Below, one piece after another: positions 1 to 8,503 of a stretch of DNA of 37,074 nucleotides. The DNA is from Marinosulfonomonas sp. GTDB lineage: Bacteria > Pseudomonadota > Alphaproteobacteria > Rhodobacterales > Rhodobacteraceae. The translations under genes and the position numbers were made by a program. How positions within the stretch are numbered: the stretch's first letter is position 1; each line of letters opens with the position of its first letter. The stretch is from NCBI GenBank assembly GCA_026984915.1, contig JALSRG010000091.1:1-37074 (forward strand), in the 5' to 3' direction. The notes beneath the pieces were generated by a model. The model ran no database searches. It had not been told where the DNA came from and saw only the letters and a program-made list of their open reading frames with translations.

Positions 1-233
1 GCGGCTTCGGTGGCCGTGTCAGCAGCTCCCTCCACAGCATCGGCCACGGATCCAGCCGCATTTTCCGCAGCTTCGCCAACGGCATCAGAGGCCCCTTCCA
101 GCAAAGACGGTTTTTCAACAGCTTCGCCACTGGTGGTCATGGCTTCGTCGCCATCTTTCTGGCCTTGCAGATAATAGTATCCGCCGATACCTGCAGCGGC
201 CAAAACCACAACGTAAATCCAAGTCTTGTTCAT
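1..233 (-). CDS. Small membrane-anchored Ala/Glu-rich protein (3' end outside window)
   Basis: The reading frame starts at an ATG (231-233, minus strand) preceded by a GGGG-containing purine stretch and runs off the left edge after 77 codons. Residues 5-21 are a hydrophobic segment (WIYVVVLAAAGIGGYYY), probably a signal anchor or an uncleaved membrane helix. After it comes a low-complexity tail rich in Ala, Glu, Asp and Val, such as AVGEAAENAAGSVADAVEG, which would form an amphipathic or coiled helix outside the membrane. No family is recognised. It is divergent from infC, and the 185 bp between them must hold both promoters. The function is unknown. The ORF itself is fairly certain because of the clear helix, start and ribosome site. 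Confidence 0.6.
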   Translation of the reverse strand, partial: MNKTWIYVVVLAAAGIGGYYYLQGQKDGDEAMTTSGEAVEKPSLLEGASDAVGEAAENAAGSVADAVEGAADTATEA

Positions 234-404
234 CTCGGAACCCCCTTTACTGAACAGCGTTATTGCGCCCCCTCCTACGCCCATTTCGCCGCTTTGCAAG
301 CGCTTCCGGCGCGATATGGCGGTAGATTGCTCATACTTGCTGCGATTAGCGGGTTGAAACACAACGCAGGCGCGTCTAATTTGCCCGCTGAAAGCTTTAC
401 AACT

Positions 405-421
405 GAAGGAACAAAGCCATA
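405..421 (+). promoter_or_regulatory. infC ribosome binding site with AUA start codon
   Basis: A purine-rich GAAGGA (405-410) lies 8 nt upstream of an ATA codon (419-421) that opens the conserved IF-3 N-terminus (ARRPHN). The frame is closed by TGA at 404-406, and no ATG, GTG or TTG occurs in frame before 554, 45 codons inside the protein. An AUU start on infC is established in E. coli, where IF-3 rejects the non-canonical codon and so limits its own synthesis. AUA here probably does the same. Confidence 0.8.
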
Positions 422-964
422 GCTCGTAGACCCCACAACGCCCCGCCACAGCGCGATACTGGCCCCCGCGTCAATGAACGCATCCGGGCCGACGAAATCC
501 GCCTGATCGGGGCCGACGGTGAGAATGTCGGCCTGGTTACGCCGGCCAAAGCCATGGAACTTGCGGATGAAGCCGGTCTGGATTTGGTGGAAATTTCGCC
601 CAATGCAAACCCGCCCGTGTGCAAGATCATGGATTTCGGCAAGTTCAAGTATGAGCAGCAGAAACGCGAATCAGAAGCGCGGAAAAAGCAGAAAACCATC
701 GAGATCAAAGAGGTGAAGTTTCGTCCGAATACAGATACCCATGATTATGATGTGAAAATGCGCAACGTTTTCAAGTTTCTGGACAACGGTGACAAGGTCA
801 AAATCAGCCTGCGGTTTCGCGGTCGTGAAATGGCGCACCTCAATCTGGGCCGCGAGTTGCTGGAGCGCGTGGCAGAAGACGTCAAGGACGTGGGCAAGAT
901 TGAAAACATGCCGAAAATGGAAGGTCGTCAAATGATCATGATGATCGGTCCATTGCCGAAATAG
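419..964 (+). CDS. infC: Translation initiation factor IF-3
   Basis: IF-3 binds the 30S subunit, blocks premature 50S joining and proofreads the initiator tRNA and start codon. The 181-residue product has the family's usual length when read from the ATA at 419. The N-terminal domain (about residues 12-80) contains [15 protein letters not shown] and the linker region [18 protein letters not shown]. The C-terminal domain (about 85-181) contains KEVKFRP, the [17 protein letters not shown] segment and a final IGPLPK. Starting at the first ATG (554) would delete half of the N-terminal domain, so ATA is preferred. The gene is monocistronic here, with a strong terminator directly downstream. Autoregulation by start-codon discrimination is inferred from the E. 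coli AUU case. Confidence 0.93.
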   Translation: MARRPHNAPPQRDTGPRVNERIRADEIRLIGADGENVGLVTPAKAMELADEAGLDLVEISPNANPPVCKIMDFGKFKYEQQKRESEARKKQKTIEIKEVKFRPNTDTHDYDVKMRNVFKFLDNGDKVKISLRFRGREMAHLNLGRELLERVAEDVKDVGKIENMPKMEGRQMIMMIGPLPK

Positions 965-984
965 GCGCGTCATCACTCCGATTG

Positions 985-1014
985 AAAGCCCTCGCATTTG
1001 TGGGGGCTTTTTTA
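985..1014 (+). terminator. Rho-independent terminator of infC
   Basis: An AAAGCCC(T)C arm (985-992) pairs with GGGGGCTTT (1002-1010) around a short loop and is followed directly by a run of T residues (1008-1013). It begins 20 bp after the infC stop. Its distal end overlaps the stop codon of the convergent minus-strand gene, so the hairpin may serve both directions, although the T tract favours the plus strand. Confidence 0.8.
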
Positions 1015-1425
1015 TTTTCCCGCAACCGTGCGCGCGCCGCGCCACCATTTCAGGACATCAAGGTAATCAAAAGCAAGCGAACACAGGTCAACGGCCAGCA
1101 ACAGCCAGAGAAAGCCGGCATAGCCTTGCGAAGCGGTCCCCAGCGTTTGCCAGACAATCACAATCAGCGGCGTCCAGATCAGCACATGCGGCAGCGCCAT
1201 CAGCCTGGACAGGCCACGTTCCGCCAGCATGATCACGATGTTCGGGGCCATCCCGCCCACCGCAAGCAGGGCAATCAACAGGCCGTTGTGCTGATCGACG
1301 AACGCCAGCGACAAAAGATTGACGGGCAGCAGAACCAGTGCAACCCAGATTTGCACCCACAACGGCAAAGCGCGAAAACTGCGCCAGATCTCAGCAATTC
1401 GGGTCAGATTGGTTTTCCTTGTCAC
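1012..1425 (-). CDS. Small multi-spanning membrane protein, function unknown
   Basis: The 137-residue protein begins with GTG at 1423-1425. After a basic N-terminus (MTRKTNLTRI) come about four hydrophobic segments: roughly residues 24-40 (WVQIWVALVLLPVNLLS), 47-66, 80-95 (VLIWTPLIVIVWQTLG) and 100-118 (YAGFLWLLLAVDLCSLAFDYLD). The pattern resembles short conserved membrane proteins of Rhodobacterales, but no named domain is recognised. It follows coxM on the same strand with a hairpin between them, so it is either the last gene of that transcript or separately expressed. The basic C-terminus (KWWRGARTVAGK) probably faces the cytoplasm. Confidence 0.65.
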   Translation of the reverse strand: MTRKTNLTRIAEIWRSFRALPLWVQIWVALVLLPVNLLSLAFVDQHNGLLIALLAVGGMAPNIVIMLAERGLSRLMALPHVLIWTPLIVIVWQTLGTASQGYAGFLWLLLAVDLCSLAFDYLDVLKWWRGARTVAGK

Positions 1426-1430
1426 AACAC

Positions 1431-1457
1431 AAGGCCCCGGACTGGATCCGGGGCCTT
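1431..1457 (-). terminator. Perfect inverted repeat downstream of coxM
   Basis: Eleven-base arms (1431-1441 and 1447-1457) pair perfectly around a 5-nt loop. The hairpin lies 45 bp past the coxM stop and just upstream of the GTG start of the next minus-strand gene. There is no long T tract on either strand, so it may be an imperfect terminator or an mRNA-stabilising 3' hairpin for the coxSLM transcript. Confidence 0.5.
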
Positions 1458-1502
1458 CCTGTCTCTGTCAAAAGCAGAGGCCGCATGGCTATGCCGCCAG
1501 AC

Positions 1503-2288
1503 TCAACCGCTCGCCGCAACGGCTCGTTTGGTCATCACTTTGACCAGATGCGCGCGGTATTCCGGGGTTCCATGCAGATCACCGATCAGGTTGTCGGCAC
1601 TGACATTCAGCCCATCCACTGCGGTTGGGCTGAAATCGGCACTCAGGGCGGCTTCGGCATCTGTCCAGCGAAAGACGCCCTCCTCACTGGCGCCGGTGAC
1701 GGCCACCCGCACCCCGTCCGCCGTTTGCGCGACAAACACCCCGACCAGCGCAAAACGCGACGCAGGCTGGTCGAATTTCTGGTAGTTTGCCTTTTGCGGG
1801 ATCGGGAACCTGACGGCCGTGATGATTTCTCCATCATGCAGGGCCGTGGTAAACATGCCCTCAAAGAAATCATCCGCTGCGATTTCACGCGTATTGGTGA
1901 CGATGGTGGCACCGCTGGCCAGAACAGCCGCCGGATAACAGGCCGCCGGATCATCATTGGCCAATGATCCGCCAATGGTGCCACGGTTGCGCACCGCCGG
2001 ATCCCCGATGCCACCGGCCAAGGCCGCCAGCGCCGGATAATCGGTGGCACCGCTGGCCACTTCGGCATGGGTCGTTGTGCCGCCGATGATCAGCATATCG
2101 CCATCCCGGCTGATCCCCGACAGTTCAGCGATCCCGGTCAGGCTGACCAGGGTTTCCGGATTGGCCAGTCTCTGTTTCAGTGTCGGGATCAGGGTTTGAC
2201 CGCCGCCCAGCGCCATGGCCTCGTCATGGCCCAGCGCTTCAACGGCATCAGCAAGTGTCTCGGGGCGGGTGATGTTGAGTTCATACAT
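1503..2288 (-). CDS. coxM: CO dehydrogenase-like FAD-binding medium subunit
   Basis: This is the flavoprotein subunit of a molybdenum hydroxylase of the xanthine oxidase family. It carries electrons from the [2Fe-2S] subunit to the acceptor. The 261-residue protein starts at 2286-2288, where AAGGAGAG gives a strong ribosome site. FAD-binding motifs are visible: ALGGGQTLIP (about residues 26-35) and IGDPAVRNRGTIGGSLANDDPAA (about 92-114), the second being the classic TIGG motif of the family. The C-terminal part matches CO_deh_flav_C (EGVFRWTDAEAAL). The coxL stop codon overlaps this gene's Shine-Dalgarno, implying coupled translation. Order S-L-M is typical of form II enzymes; form I operons run M-S-L. 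Confidence 0.9.
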   Translation of the reverse strand: MYELNITRPETLADAVEALGHDEAMALGGGQTLIPTLKQRLANPETLVSLTGIAELSGISRDGDMLIIGGTTTHAEVASGATDYPALAALAGGIGDPAVRNRGTIGGSLANDDPAACYPAAVLASGATIVTNTREIAADDFFEGMFTTALHDGEIITAVRFPIPQKANYQKFDQPASRFALVGVFVAQTADGVRVAVTGASEEGVFRWTDAEAALSADFSPTAVDGLNVSADNLIGDLHGTPEYRAHLVKVMTKRAVAASG

Positions 2289-2298
2289 GTCTCTCTCC

Positions 2299-4662
2299 TT
2301 AACCTTGCATTGCCGACCAGACACGCGCCGGTGACAGCGGCATGTCGATATGGGTGATGTCGTGCCCGGCCCGTTGCAGAGCATCCACCACCGCGTTGAC
2401 AACCGCCGGTGGCGATCCGATGGCACCAGCCTCGCCACAGCCTTTCACCCCCAGCGGATTATGGGTGCATGGTGTCTGGCAACTGTGATCGACATCATAA
2501 AACGGCAGATCGTCGGCCCGTGGCATGGCGTAGTCCATAAAGCTGGCCGACAGCAACTGCCCGTCACTGTCGTAGACACAGTTTTCCAGCAGGGCCTGAC
2601 CAATGCCCTGACCGATTCCGCCGTGAACCTGCCCGTCGACAATCATCGGGTTGATGATGTTGCCAAAGTCATCTGCTGCATGGAATGAGCAGATTTCGAC
2701 CTTGCCGGTGTCCGGATCCACTTCAACCTCACAGGCATAGGCGCCTGACGGATAGGTAAAGTTGGCCGGGTCATAGAAGGCGGTTTCCTCCAGCCCCGGC
2801 TCGAGATCCTCGAGCGGGTAGTTATGCGGCACATAAGCCGCCAGCGTAACATCGCCCCATGCCACCGATTTATCGGTGCCGGCCACGGTGAACTGGCCGT
2901 CTTTCAGCTCGATATCGCCTTCCGAGGCTTCCATGAGATGCGCGGCAATCTTCTTGGCCTTGCTGATCACCTTTTCGGCAGCCCGCACCATGGCACTGCC
3001 ACCCACAGCGATTGACCGGGATCCATAAGTCCCCATGCCCATCGGTGTTTTGGCGGTATCCCCATGCACGATGTCCACCTGATCGGCATCAATCCCGATC
3101 ATCGAGGCGATCACCTGCGGAAACGCGGTTTCATGGCCCTGCCCGTGTGAATGCGAGCCAGTCATGACGGTGATCGAACCGGTTGCGTTCACCCGCACTG
3201 TTGCGCTCTCGTACAGTCCGGCACGCGCCCCCAGTTGCCCAACAAGGTTCGAGGGGGCTATCCCGCAAGCCTCGATATAACAGTTCACCCCGAGACCACG
3301 CAGCTTGCCTTTCTTTGCGCTGGCCTCACGGCGCGCCTCGAACCCGTCAAAATCCGCCATCTCGATCAGCTTGTCCATGGTCGCGTTGTAGTCGCCCGTG
3401 TCATAGGCCACCGCCACCGGGGTTTCATAGGGGAACTCGGTGATGAAATTCTTGCGCCGCAACTCGATCGGGTCCATGCCGAGTTCGCGTGCGGCCTTGT
3501 CGATAACCCGTTCCAGCTGGAAACTGGCCTCGGGCCGGCCGGCCCCGCGGTAGGCATCCACCGGCACCGTATTGGTGAACACGGCCTTGACGTTTACATA
3601 GATCAGCGGTGTCTTGTAGTTACCCGCCATCAAAGTGCCATGCAGCCAGGTCGGAACGCTTGGCGCGAATGTGGAAAGATACGCCCCCATATTGGCCAGT
3701 GTATCGGTGCGCAGGGCCAGAAAATGGCCGTCCTTGTCCAGCGCCAGTTCGATCTTGGTCACATGGTCGCGGCCCTGCCCGTCGGACATGAAGGCCTCGG
3801 ACCGGGTCGCAGCCCATTTCACCGGCCGGTTCACCGCCTTGGCGGCGAAGGTGCAAAAGGCTTCCTCGGCATAATGGAAAATCTTGGTGCCAAAGCCACC
3901 GCCGACATCCGGCGAGATCACATGCAGCTTGTGTTCGGGGATGCCCAGGACGAACGCCCCCATCAACAGGCGGATCACATGCGGGTTCTGGCTGGTCGTA
4001 TATAGCGTATGCTCATCCGTGGCCCGGTTGTAATCGCCAATGGCAACACGGGCTTCCATCGGGTTTGCCACCAGCCGCTGATTGCGCAGCTCCAATGTGG
4101 TCACATGCGCGGCATTGGCTATGGCATCGGCCACAGCGGCACTGTTCTCTTCGACAAATCCCCAGTCATAGCAAAGGTTTGATGACAGTTCTTCATGCAC
4201 CTTGGGGGCGCCATCTTCCAGCGCCGCCGCCATATCGATCACCGCCGGCAATTCACTTATATCCATTTCAATGGCTTCAGCCGCGTCGCGGGCCTGTTCC
4301 AGCGTTTCCGCCACAACCGCCGCTATCGGATCACCCACATGACGCACAAACCCTTCGGCCAGGACCGGATGCTTTGGCTCCTGCATCGGTTCCCCGAACC
4401 GGTCCGTCACCTGCCAGCCACAGGGAATGCCGCCCACGCCTTCGAAATCCTTGCTGGTGAAAATCCGGATCACCCCCGGCATTTTTTCAGCGGCACGAGT
4501 GTCAACCCTGTTCAGCTTGCCATGCGCTACATCCGAGCGCAGAAAATGCACATAGGCCTGATTGTGAATATTGATGTCGTCGGTATAATTTCCCAGTCCG
4601 GTCAGAAACCGGACGTCCTCGCGCCGTTTTGTGCTGGCGCCGATGCCTCCATCTGCTGGCAT
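2299..4662 (-). CDS. coxL: Form II CO dehydrogenase-like molybdopterin large subunit
   Basis: This is the catalytic molybdenum-cofactor subunit of a xanthine-oxidase-family hydroxylase, presumably cytoplasmic in an (LMS)2 complex. The start chosen is the ATG at 4662, with GGGAGGA 6 nt upstream; an in-frame ATG at 4695 lacks such a site. The 787-residue chain has the small domain (about 13-120), [10 protein letters not shown] (251-260), the active-site loop AYRGAGR (370-376), [10 protein letters not shown] (507-516) and GCGEAG with the catalytic Glu at 744. True CO-oxidising form I CoxL has AYXCSFR with a Cys that binds copper. AYRGAGR marks form II, whose physiological substrate is debated. 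It is therefore a CODH-like enzyme and proof of CO oxidation is absent. Confidence 0.93.
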   Translation of the reverse strand: MPADGGIGASTKRREDVRFLTGLGNYTDDINIHNQAYVHFLRSDVAHGKLNRVDTRAAEKMPGVIRIFTSKDFEGVGGIPCGWQVTDRFGEPMQEPKHPVLAEGFVRHVGDPIAAVVAETLEQARDAAEAIEMDISELPAVIDMAAALEDGAPKVHEELSSNLCYDWGFVEENSAAVADAIANAAHVTTLELRNQRLVANPMEARVAIGDYNRATDEHTLYTTSQNPHVIRLLMGAFVLGIPEHKLHVISPDVGGGFGTKIFHYAEEAFCTFAAKAVNRPVKWAATRSEAFMSDGQGRDHVTKIELALDKDGHFLALRTDTLANMGAYLSTFAPSVPTWLHGTLMAGNYKTPLIYVNVKAVFTNTVPVDAYRGAGRPEASFQLERVIDKAARELGMDPIELRRKNFITEFPYETPVAVAYDTGDYNATMDKLIEMADFDGFEARREASAKKGKLRGLGVNCYIEACGIAPSNLVGQLGARAGLYESATVRVNATGSITVMTGSHSHGQGHETAFPQVIASMIGIDADQVDIVHGDTAKTPMGMGTYGSRSIAVGGSAMVRAAEKVISKAKKIAAHLMEASEGDIELKDGQFTVAGTDKSVAWGDVTLAAYVPHNYPLEDLEPGLEETAFYDPANFTYPSGAYACEVEVDPDTGKVEICSFHAADDFGNIINPMIVDGQVHGGIGQGIGQALLENCVYDSDGQLLSASFMDYAMPRADDLPFYDVDHSCQTPCTHNPLGVKGCGEAGAIGSPPAVVNAVVDALQRAGHDITHIDMPLSPARVWSAMQG

Positions 4663-4710
4663 TGTATCCTCCCTGAGCAAGCCCTGTGCGTTCACAAGAC
4701 CTTGTTGTTT

Positions 4711-5196
4711 CTACTCTGCGGCGATGCTGCTGACGTCCTGTCCGCTCGCGGCCATAATCGCTTTGACAATATTGTGGTAGCCGGTACAGCGGCACAGATT
4801 ACCCGACAGATAGGCCCGTATTTCCGCCTCTGTCGGCTTCGGGTTTTCGGCCAGCAGGGCCTTGGCGCTCATCACCATGCCCGGCGTACAGAACCCGCAT
4901 TGCAGCCCGTGATTGTCCTGAAAAGCCTGTTGCAGGGTGCTCAGCGTACCATCCGGCGCCGCTTCTCCCTCGATCGTTTGCACCTCGGCACCTTCCGCTT
5001 CGGCAGCAAATATCGTGCAGGATTTGACCGCCTTGCCATCCACATGCACAACACATGCGCCGCATTGGCTGGTATCACACCCCACATGCGTGCCGGTCAG
5101 TTCCAGGGTTTCACGCAGAAACTCCACCAGCAGGGTGCGATCTTCCACATCCCCGCTCACGGATTCGCCGTTCACGGTCATCGAGACCTGTGTCAT
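4711..5196 (-). CDS. coxS: CO dehydrogenase-like [2Fe-2S] small subunit
   Basis: This iron-sulfur subunit passes electrons from the molybdenum centre in CoxL to FAD in CoxM. The 161-residue protein starts at 5196 behind CGGGAGGAATTC. The N-terminal plant-ferredoxin-like domain binds one cluster through C40, C45, C48 and C60 ([10 protein letters not shown]). The C-terminal helical domain binds the second through C100, C103, C135 and C137 (QCGFCTPG and LCRCTGY), so all eight ligands are present. Residues 138-155 are the usual YHNIVKAI helix. It is the first of the three structural genes in transcription order; 48 bp separate it from coxL. A leader of about 90 bp with an inverted repeat lies upstream. 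Confidence 0.95.
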   Translation of the reverse strand: MTQVSMTVNGESVSGDVEDRTLLVEFLRETLELTGTHVGCDTSQCGACVVHVDGKAVKSCTIFAAEAEGAEVQTIEGEAAPDGTLSTLQQAFQDNHGLQCGFCTPGMVMSAKALLAENPKPTEAEIRAYLSGNLCRCTGYHNIVKAIMAASGQDVSSIAAE

Positions 5197-5254
5197 GAAT
5201 TCCTCCCGTTTAATTTCGTCTGTTTTTCTTGTTCCGCACCGAGTTAAACATGCA

Positions 5255-5284
5255 GAGCCGGAAAAACGAAACAGAATCCGGCTC
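5255..5284 (-). repeat. Inverted repeat in the coxS leader
   Basis: GAGCCGGA (5255-5262) and TCCGGCTC (5277-5284) form a perfect 8-bp stem with a 14-nt loop in the gap between the molybdopterin-binding gene and coxS. It could be a weak terminator or attenuator that separates expression of the maturation genes from the structural genes, or an operator. No T tract follows on the minus strand. Confidence 0.4.
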
Positions 5285-5289
5285 CACAG

Positions 5290-6321
5290 CTAAATTTTTC
5301 GTGTCTCGCGCCGTTTCTTGCCACCTCTTGGCTGCGGCCGCGACGGTATTTCCTTCAACAATCCGCCGACTCCCATGGCGGCAATGGTTTTGTCGTCAGG
5401 GGGCAACCCGCAGACCACACGCTCCAGAATCCAGTCAGCACCGTTCAGCGCCGGGGTGCGCGCGCAGCCCGGCAAGCCGATGACCGGGCGCTCGTCCAGC
5501 TCTCCCAGAAACAGCAGATTACCGGGATCGACCGGAATGCCAAAGCGGATCAGCCTGCCCCCGGCATGCCGCAGCGCCTGCGGCGCCACATCGCAGATGT
5601 CGGACGTGGCCGTTGCCGTCAGAATCAGGATCAGTTCGCCGCTGGCTTTGTTGATGGCGCGTGCCAGATTCTGCTCATCATGTGCACAGACCACGGTTTC
5701 ATGCAGTTCCATCCCCAAAGCCTTCAGACGGTTGCCGGTTGCCCTGATGCCTTTTTCGATCAGGGTTTCTGCCTTTGCCGACGTTTCCGTGCGCGACAGT
5801 ATCAGTGATGCGTTTTTCAAACACACGGGCTGAACCTTCAGAGCGCAGGATACAGCCGCTGCCACCTTCGCAACCTGGCTTTCGCAAACCGCATAGGAAA
5901 TGATCTTGATCGTCGCCAGCATCGCACCCGGATATGTACGCGAGAACGGGGCCAGCGTGGCAATGGTGATCATCGGGTCAACCAGATTGGCGGCCAGAAT
6001 GGCAGCCGGGTCCAGCATCACGACGCCGGGTGCCGTTGCCAACAGGTTGGCCCGCCCGGCAAAGGGCTCAGTGCGGCATAGCATTGCCTTTTCCGGATCC
6101 GGGGCCAGCGCCCTGGCAATGACATCCGCAGCAGTGTTCTCGTCCATATCTCCGGGGTCAAGCCGGGCAACCGTTACCGATGAATACCCCGATTCCGACA
6201 GGCGGCGGATATCGTCCTCTGTCAAACGGATACCTTTGCGCAGGCGCCCCGATTTCAGCGGGTGCGAGTGGGCCAGAATTGCGCCGGTTGCCTGGGCCAG
6301 GGAAACAGCGCCAAATCGCAT
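5290..6321 (-). CDS. Molybdopterin-binding (MoeA/CinA-fold) protein of the cox locus
   Basis: The 343-residue protein resembles the molybdopterin-binding half of the MobA-like/MoeA-like proteins found next to xdhC in alphaproteobacteria. An N-terminal domain (about 1-165) includes [20 protein letters not shown] and the [19 protein letters not shown] segment. The MoCF-type domain follows (about 175-320) with [19 protein letters not shown] and the closing [15 protein letters not shown] and [10 protein letters not shown] segments. No NTP-transferase (MobA) domain is attached, although such a domain is often fused in this family. The start is TGATG-coupled to xdhC. It probably delivers or modifies the cofactor (molybdopterin cytosine dinucleotide) for CoxL. 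The C-terminus is very basic ([16 protein letters not shown]). Confidence 0.8.
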   Translation of the reverse strand: MRFGAVSLAQATGAILAHSHPLKSGRLRKGIRLTEDDIRRLSESGYSSVTVARLDPGDMDENTAADVIARALAPDPEKAMLCRTEPFAGRANLLATAPGVVMLDPAAILAANLVDPMITIATLAPFSRTYPGAMLATIKIISYAVCESQVAKVAAAVSCALKVQPVCLKNASLILSRTETSAKAETLIEKGIRATGNRLKALGMELHETVVCAHDEQNLARAINKASGELILILTATATSDICDVAPQALRHAGGRLIRFGIPVDPGNLLFLGELDERPVIGLPGCARTPALNGADWILERVVCGLPPDDKTIAAMGVGGLLKEIPSRPQPRGGKKRRETRKI

Positions 6322-7307
6322 CAGCCCTGCCTCAGGACCCGGGTCATTTCGCCCAAGATGGAAATCGCGATTTCCGCCGGAGTTTTCGCGCCGATCCGCA
6401 GCCCGACCGGCCCGTGAATACGGGCAATCCGGGCGTCGTCAAACCCGGCCTCCTTCAGTCGCCCAACCCGTTTTCCATGCGTGCGGCTTGAGCCGAGACA
6501 CCCCAGATAAAACACATCCGAGCGAAGGGCCGTGATGATCGCCGGATCATCTATTTTCGGGTCATGGCTCAGCGTCACAACGGCACAACGCGCATCCAGC
6601 CCCTGTTTTTCAAGTGCCTCGTCAGGCCAGTCCTCGATGATTGTCTCCTGCGGAAACCTGTTCTGCGCGGCAAAGGTCTCGCGCGGGTCAATCAGCACCA
6701 CATCATAGCCCGCCAGCCGTGCCATCTGCACCAGAGGCTGGGCAATATGGACCGCCCCCACCACCATCAGACGCAAGGGCGGGTTGTGAAGCGCGACAAA
6801 GGTTTTGCCGTCCGCTTCAAATCCCGATTTATCTTCCCTGAAGCGTTCTGCATATTGCGCGGTCCCCGCCAGGCTGCGGCTCCAGTCTTGCGTGTCAACC
6901 ACATAGGCCACGGGCCTGCGTGCCCGCCGCGCGGCCACCAGATCGGCCAGCATCTTTTCACCGAGTTCGGTCCCGACCGGCTCAAGCAGAATGCGGATGG
7001 TGCCGCCACAGGCCAGCCCCACCTCAAAGGCTGTTTCATCCGCCACGCCGAATTCCAGAATCCGGCTTTTGCCGTCCTTCAGTGCGTCTTCGGCCTCAAA
7101 AATGACCGCCCCTTCGACACAGCCGCCGGAAACCGAGCCCATGATCTCACCCGCGCCCGAAATGGCCAGTTGGCTGCCAACCGGACGCGGGGCGCTGCCC
7201 CATGTCTGCACAACCGTGGCCAGCACAGCCCCTTTGCCGGCCCGGTGCCAGGCCAGGGCAGTTTCGGGGACATCATCATATCCCGGTTCATTCGGGGCCT
7301 GGCTCAT
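6321..7307 (-). CDS. XdhC/CoxF family molybdenum hydroxylase maturation protein
   Basis: XdhC-family proteins bind the molybdenum cofactor, promote its sulfuration and hand it to the hydroxylase; they are not part of the finished enzyme. This 328-residue protein has the N-terminal XdhC/CoxI domain with GSVSGGCVEG (57-66) and GLACGGTI around C100. The C-terminal Rossmann-like domain starts near LMVVGAVHIAQPL (180-192), continues with VVLIDPRETFA, and ends in YLGCLGSSRTHGKR and GLRIGAKTPAEIAISI. Both domains are intact. Its start codon directly abuts the stop of the upstream DUF1203 gene (TAGATG), and its stop overlaps the next start (TGATG), so the three genes are translationally linked. The label coxF would fit the position. 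Confidence 0.9.
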   Translation of the reverse strand: MSQAPNEPGYDDVPETALAWHRAGKGAVLATVVQTWGSAPRPVGSQLAISGAGEIMGSVSGGCVEGAVIFEAEDALKDGKSRILEFGVADETAFEVGLACGGTIRILLEPVGTELGEKMLADLVAARRARRPVAYVVDTQDWSRSLAGTAQYAERFREDKSGFEADGKTFVALHNPPLRLMVVGAVHIAQPLVQMARLAGYDVVLIDPRETFAAQNRFPQETIIEDWPDEALEKQGLDARCAVVTLSHDPKIDDPAIITALRSDVFYLGCLGSSRTHGKRVGRLKEAGFDDARIARIHGPVGLRIGAKTPAEIAISILGEMTRVLRQG

Positions 7308-7775
7308 CTATCCTCGTGTGATCCTGCACTGAAAACAATTGTTGCGCGCCGAACGCACATCCACAAATGCCACATTGGCATTGTCAAACAGGGTTTCGCA
7401 AGCTTTCTCTATGCGTTCGGCGGCGACAATCTGTCCGGTGCCATAAATGATGCGGAAATCTTCCGAATAGCCTTTGAGAAGGTAATCCGGGCTGTCACGC
7501 AAGGCCGGAGGCCGGTCTCTATCGGCATAGGCATTACATTTCTCTGCGCAGAGGAAAATCGGCCCTGTTTCTGCATAGGGTTGCAGGCCGGGAAAAGGCC
7601 GGGCCGCACAGATCAGCATTTCAGCACCTTTCGGGATCATATCCAGACAGTGGCGGCACGGGTTACCCTGCCCGTCGGAAACCGTTCGTTCGGGCGCAAG
7701 GCCGTAATCATCCGTTCCTCCGTCACGCAAGGCGGCCACCCATTGGCTGTCGTAGGGTTTGAAATTCAGGCGCAT
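7308..7775 (-). CDS. DUF1203 domain protein
   Basis: This 155-residue protein matches the pattern of DUF1203: PCRHCLDMIPKGAEML (39-54), RPFPGLQPYAETGPIFLC (59-76) and a C-terminal region ending NNCFQCRI. Cysteines 40/43, 76/80 and 147/150 are arranged in pairs, which suggests metal binding. The start is taken as the ATG at 7773-7775 with AAAGGA 7 nt upstream; a GTG five codons earlier would place that site inside the gene. It is the first gene of a tightly packed trio with xdhC and the molybdopterin-binding gene. The function of the family is not known, so any role in cofactor maturation is inferred from position only. Confidence 0.8.
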   Translation of the reverse strand: MRLNFKPYDSQWVAALRDGGTDDYGLAPERTVSDGQGNPCRHCLDMIPKGAEMLICAARPFPGLQPYAETGPIFLCAEKCNAYADRDRPPALRDSPDYLLKGYSEDFRIIYGTGQIVAAERIEKACETLFDNANVAFVDVRSARNNCFQCRITRG

Positions 7776-7846
7776 GGTTTTTCCTTTCACAGATCATTGC
7801 CTGTGTTTCGCCCTGCCGGCGGCAAAATACGATCCGAAACCTGCGC

Positions 7847-7885
7847 AAAGAAAACGGCCGCCGGAAGGAAATCCCGGCGGCCGTT
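7847..7885 (-). terminator. Rho-independent terminator of the YeeE/YedE unit
   Basis: On the minus strand a 12-bp perfect GC-rich stem (7885-7874 with 7864-7853) with a 9-nt loop is followed by TTTTCTTT-like sequence (7854-7847). It lies 25 bp past the stop of the second transporter gene and upstream of the DUF1203 gene. It should end transcription of the transporter pair and uncouple it from the xdhC trio. Confidence 0.8.
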
Positions 7886-7909
7886 GTCCGATTTATCTTC
7901 AGCGATGTC

Positions 7910-8500
7910 TTATTCTGCGGGTTGGGTCGCCCCTGCCGCGGACCCGGACAGGCGATCCGGCAAGGCAAATGCCACAATCACGAATACGATCCCCAGCACA
8001 ATACCCAGCACATCGCCGGGGATGGCGGTCAGACCATCGTATTTTGCACCCGGAACAGTCCCCAAGGTGACTTTGCCACCGCCGATTTTCGCCATCAGCC
8101 CCATCGCCTTGGCCGCAGGATAGGTGGCCATATAGGCCGCAGCGCCCAAAAGGCCGCCGGCAATGAAGAACAGCGCATCCTTGCGGCCGGTCGCGGCTGC
8201 AGCAACACCGGTGCCCGGGCAGAACCCGGCAATCGCCCAGCCGATACCCAACAGGATCCCACCAACGAAAACGCCAATCTCCGCCGCTTTCACCGACATA
8301 TGCGCAACATCAACCAGGCCGAGCATCTGCCCCAGGAACATCAGGATGGAAGCCACACCGATCGCCAGCAAAATGGCCTTGGCCAAATGCAGATTGGTCA
8401 GGTTGAGCATCTTGATGATATATTGCGGATTGGTGGCGCCGATGCGGTCCAGGACAAAGCCGAAAACCCCACCAATTATCAAAGCATAAATGATCGTCAT
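7910..8500 (-). CDS. YeeE/YedE family sulfur transporter, C-terminal half (PmpB/YedE-like)
   Basis: This is a 196-residue integral membrane protein with about five hydrophobic segments. The signature is AIAGFCPGTGVAAAATG (about residues 88-104), whose Cys corresponds to the conserved membrane cysteine of YeeE/YedE (DUF395) transporters. Family members such as TsuA move thiosulfate or other sulfur compounds inward through a relay of cysteines. In many alphaproteobacteria the transporter is split over two genes; here the partner lies directly upstream with 3 bp between them. The ribosome site AAGGAGG lies inside the end of that partner. A strong terminator follows. A function in sulfur import is a family inference, and the transported species is unknown. 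Confidence 0.85.
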   Translation of the reverse strand: MTIIYALIIGGVFGFVLDRIGATNPQYIIKMLNLTNLHLAKAILLAIGVASILMFLGQMLGLVDVAHMSVKAAEIGVFVGGILLGIGWAIAGFCPGTGVAAAATGRKDALFFIAGGLLGAAAYMATYPAAKAMGLMAKIGGGKVTLGTVPGAKYDGLTAIPGDVLGIVLGIVFVIVAFALPDRLSGSAAGATQPAE

Positions 8501-8503
8501 GGC

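Noticed and set aside
4195-5247. 350-codon plus-strand ORF across coxL and coxS
   Set aside because: It is antisense to two genes with complete cofactor motifs and crosses their intergenic gap.
6564-8123. 519-codon plus-strand ORF
   Set aside because: It lies opposite xdhC, DUF1203 and part of the transporter gene, which have clear family motifs. Its His/Arg/Gln-rich composition is typical of an antisense shadow in GC-rich DNA.
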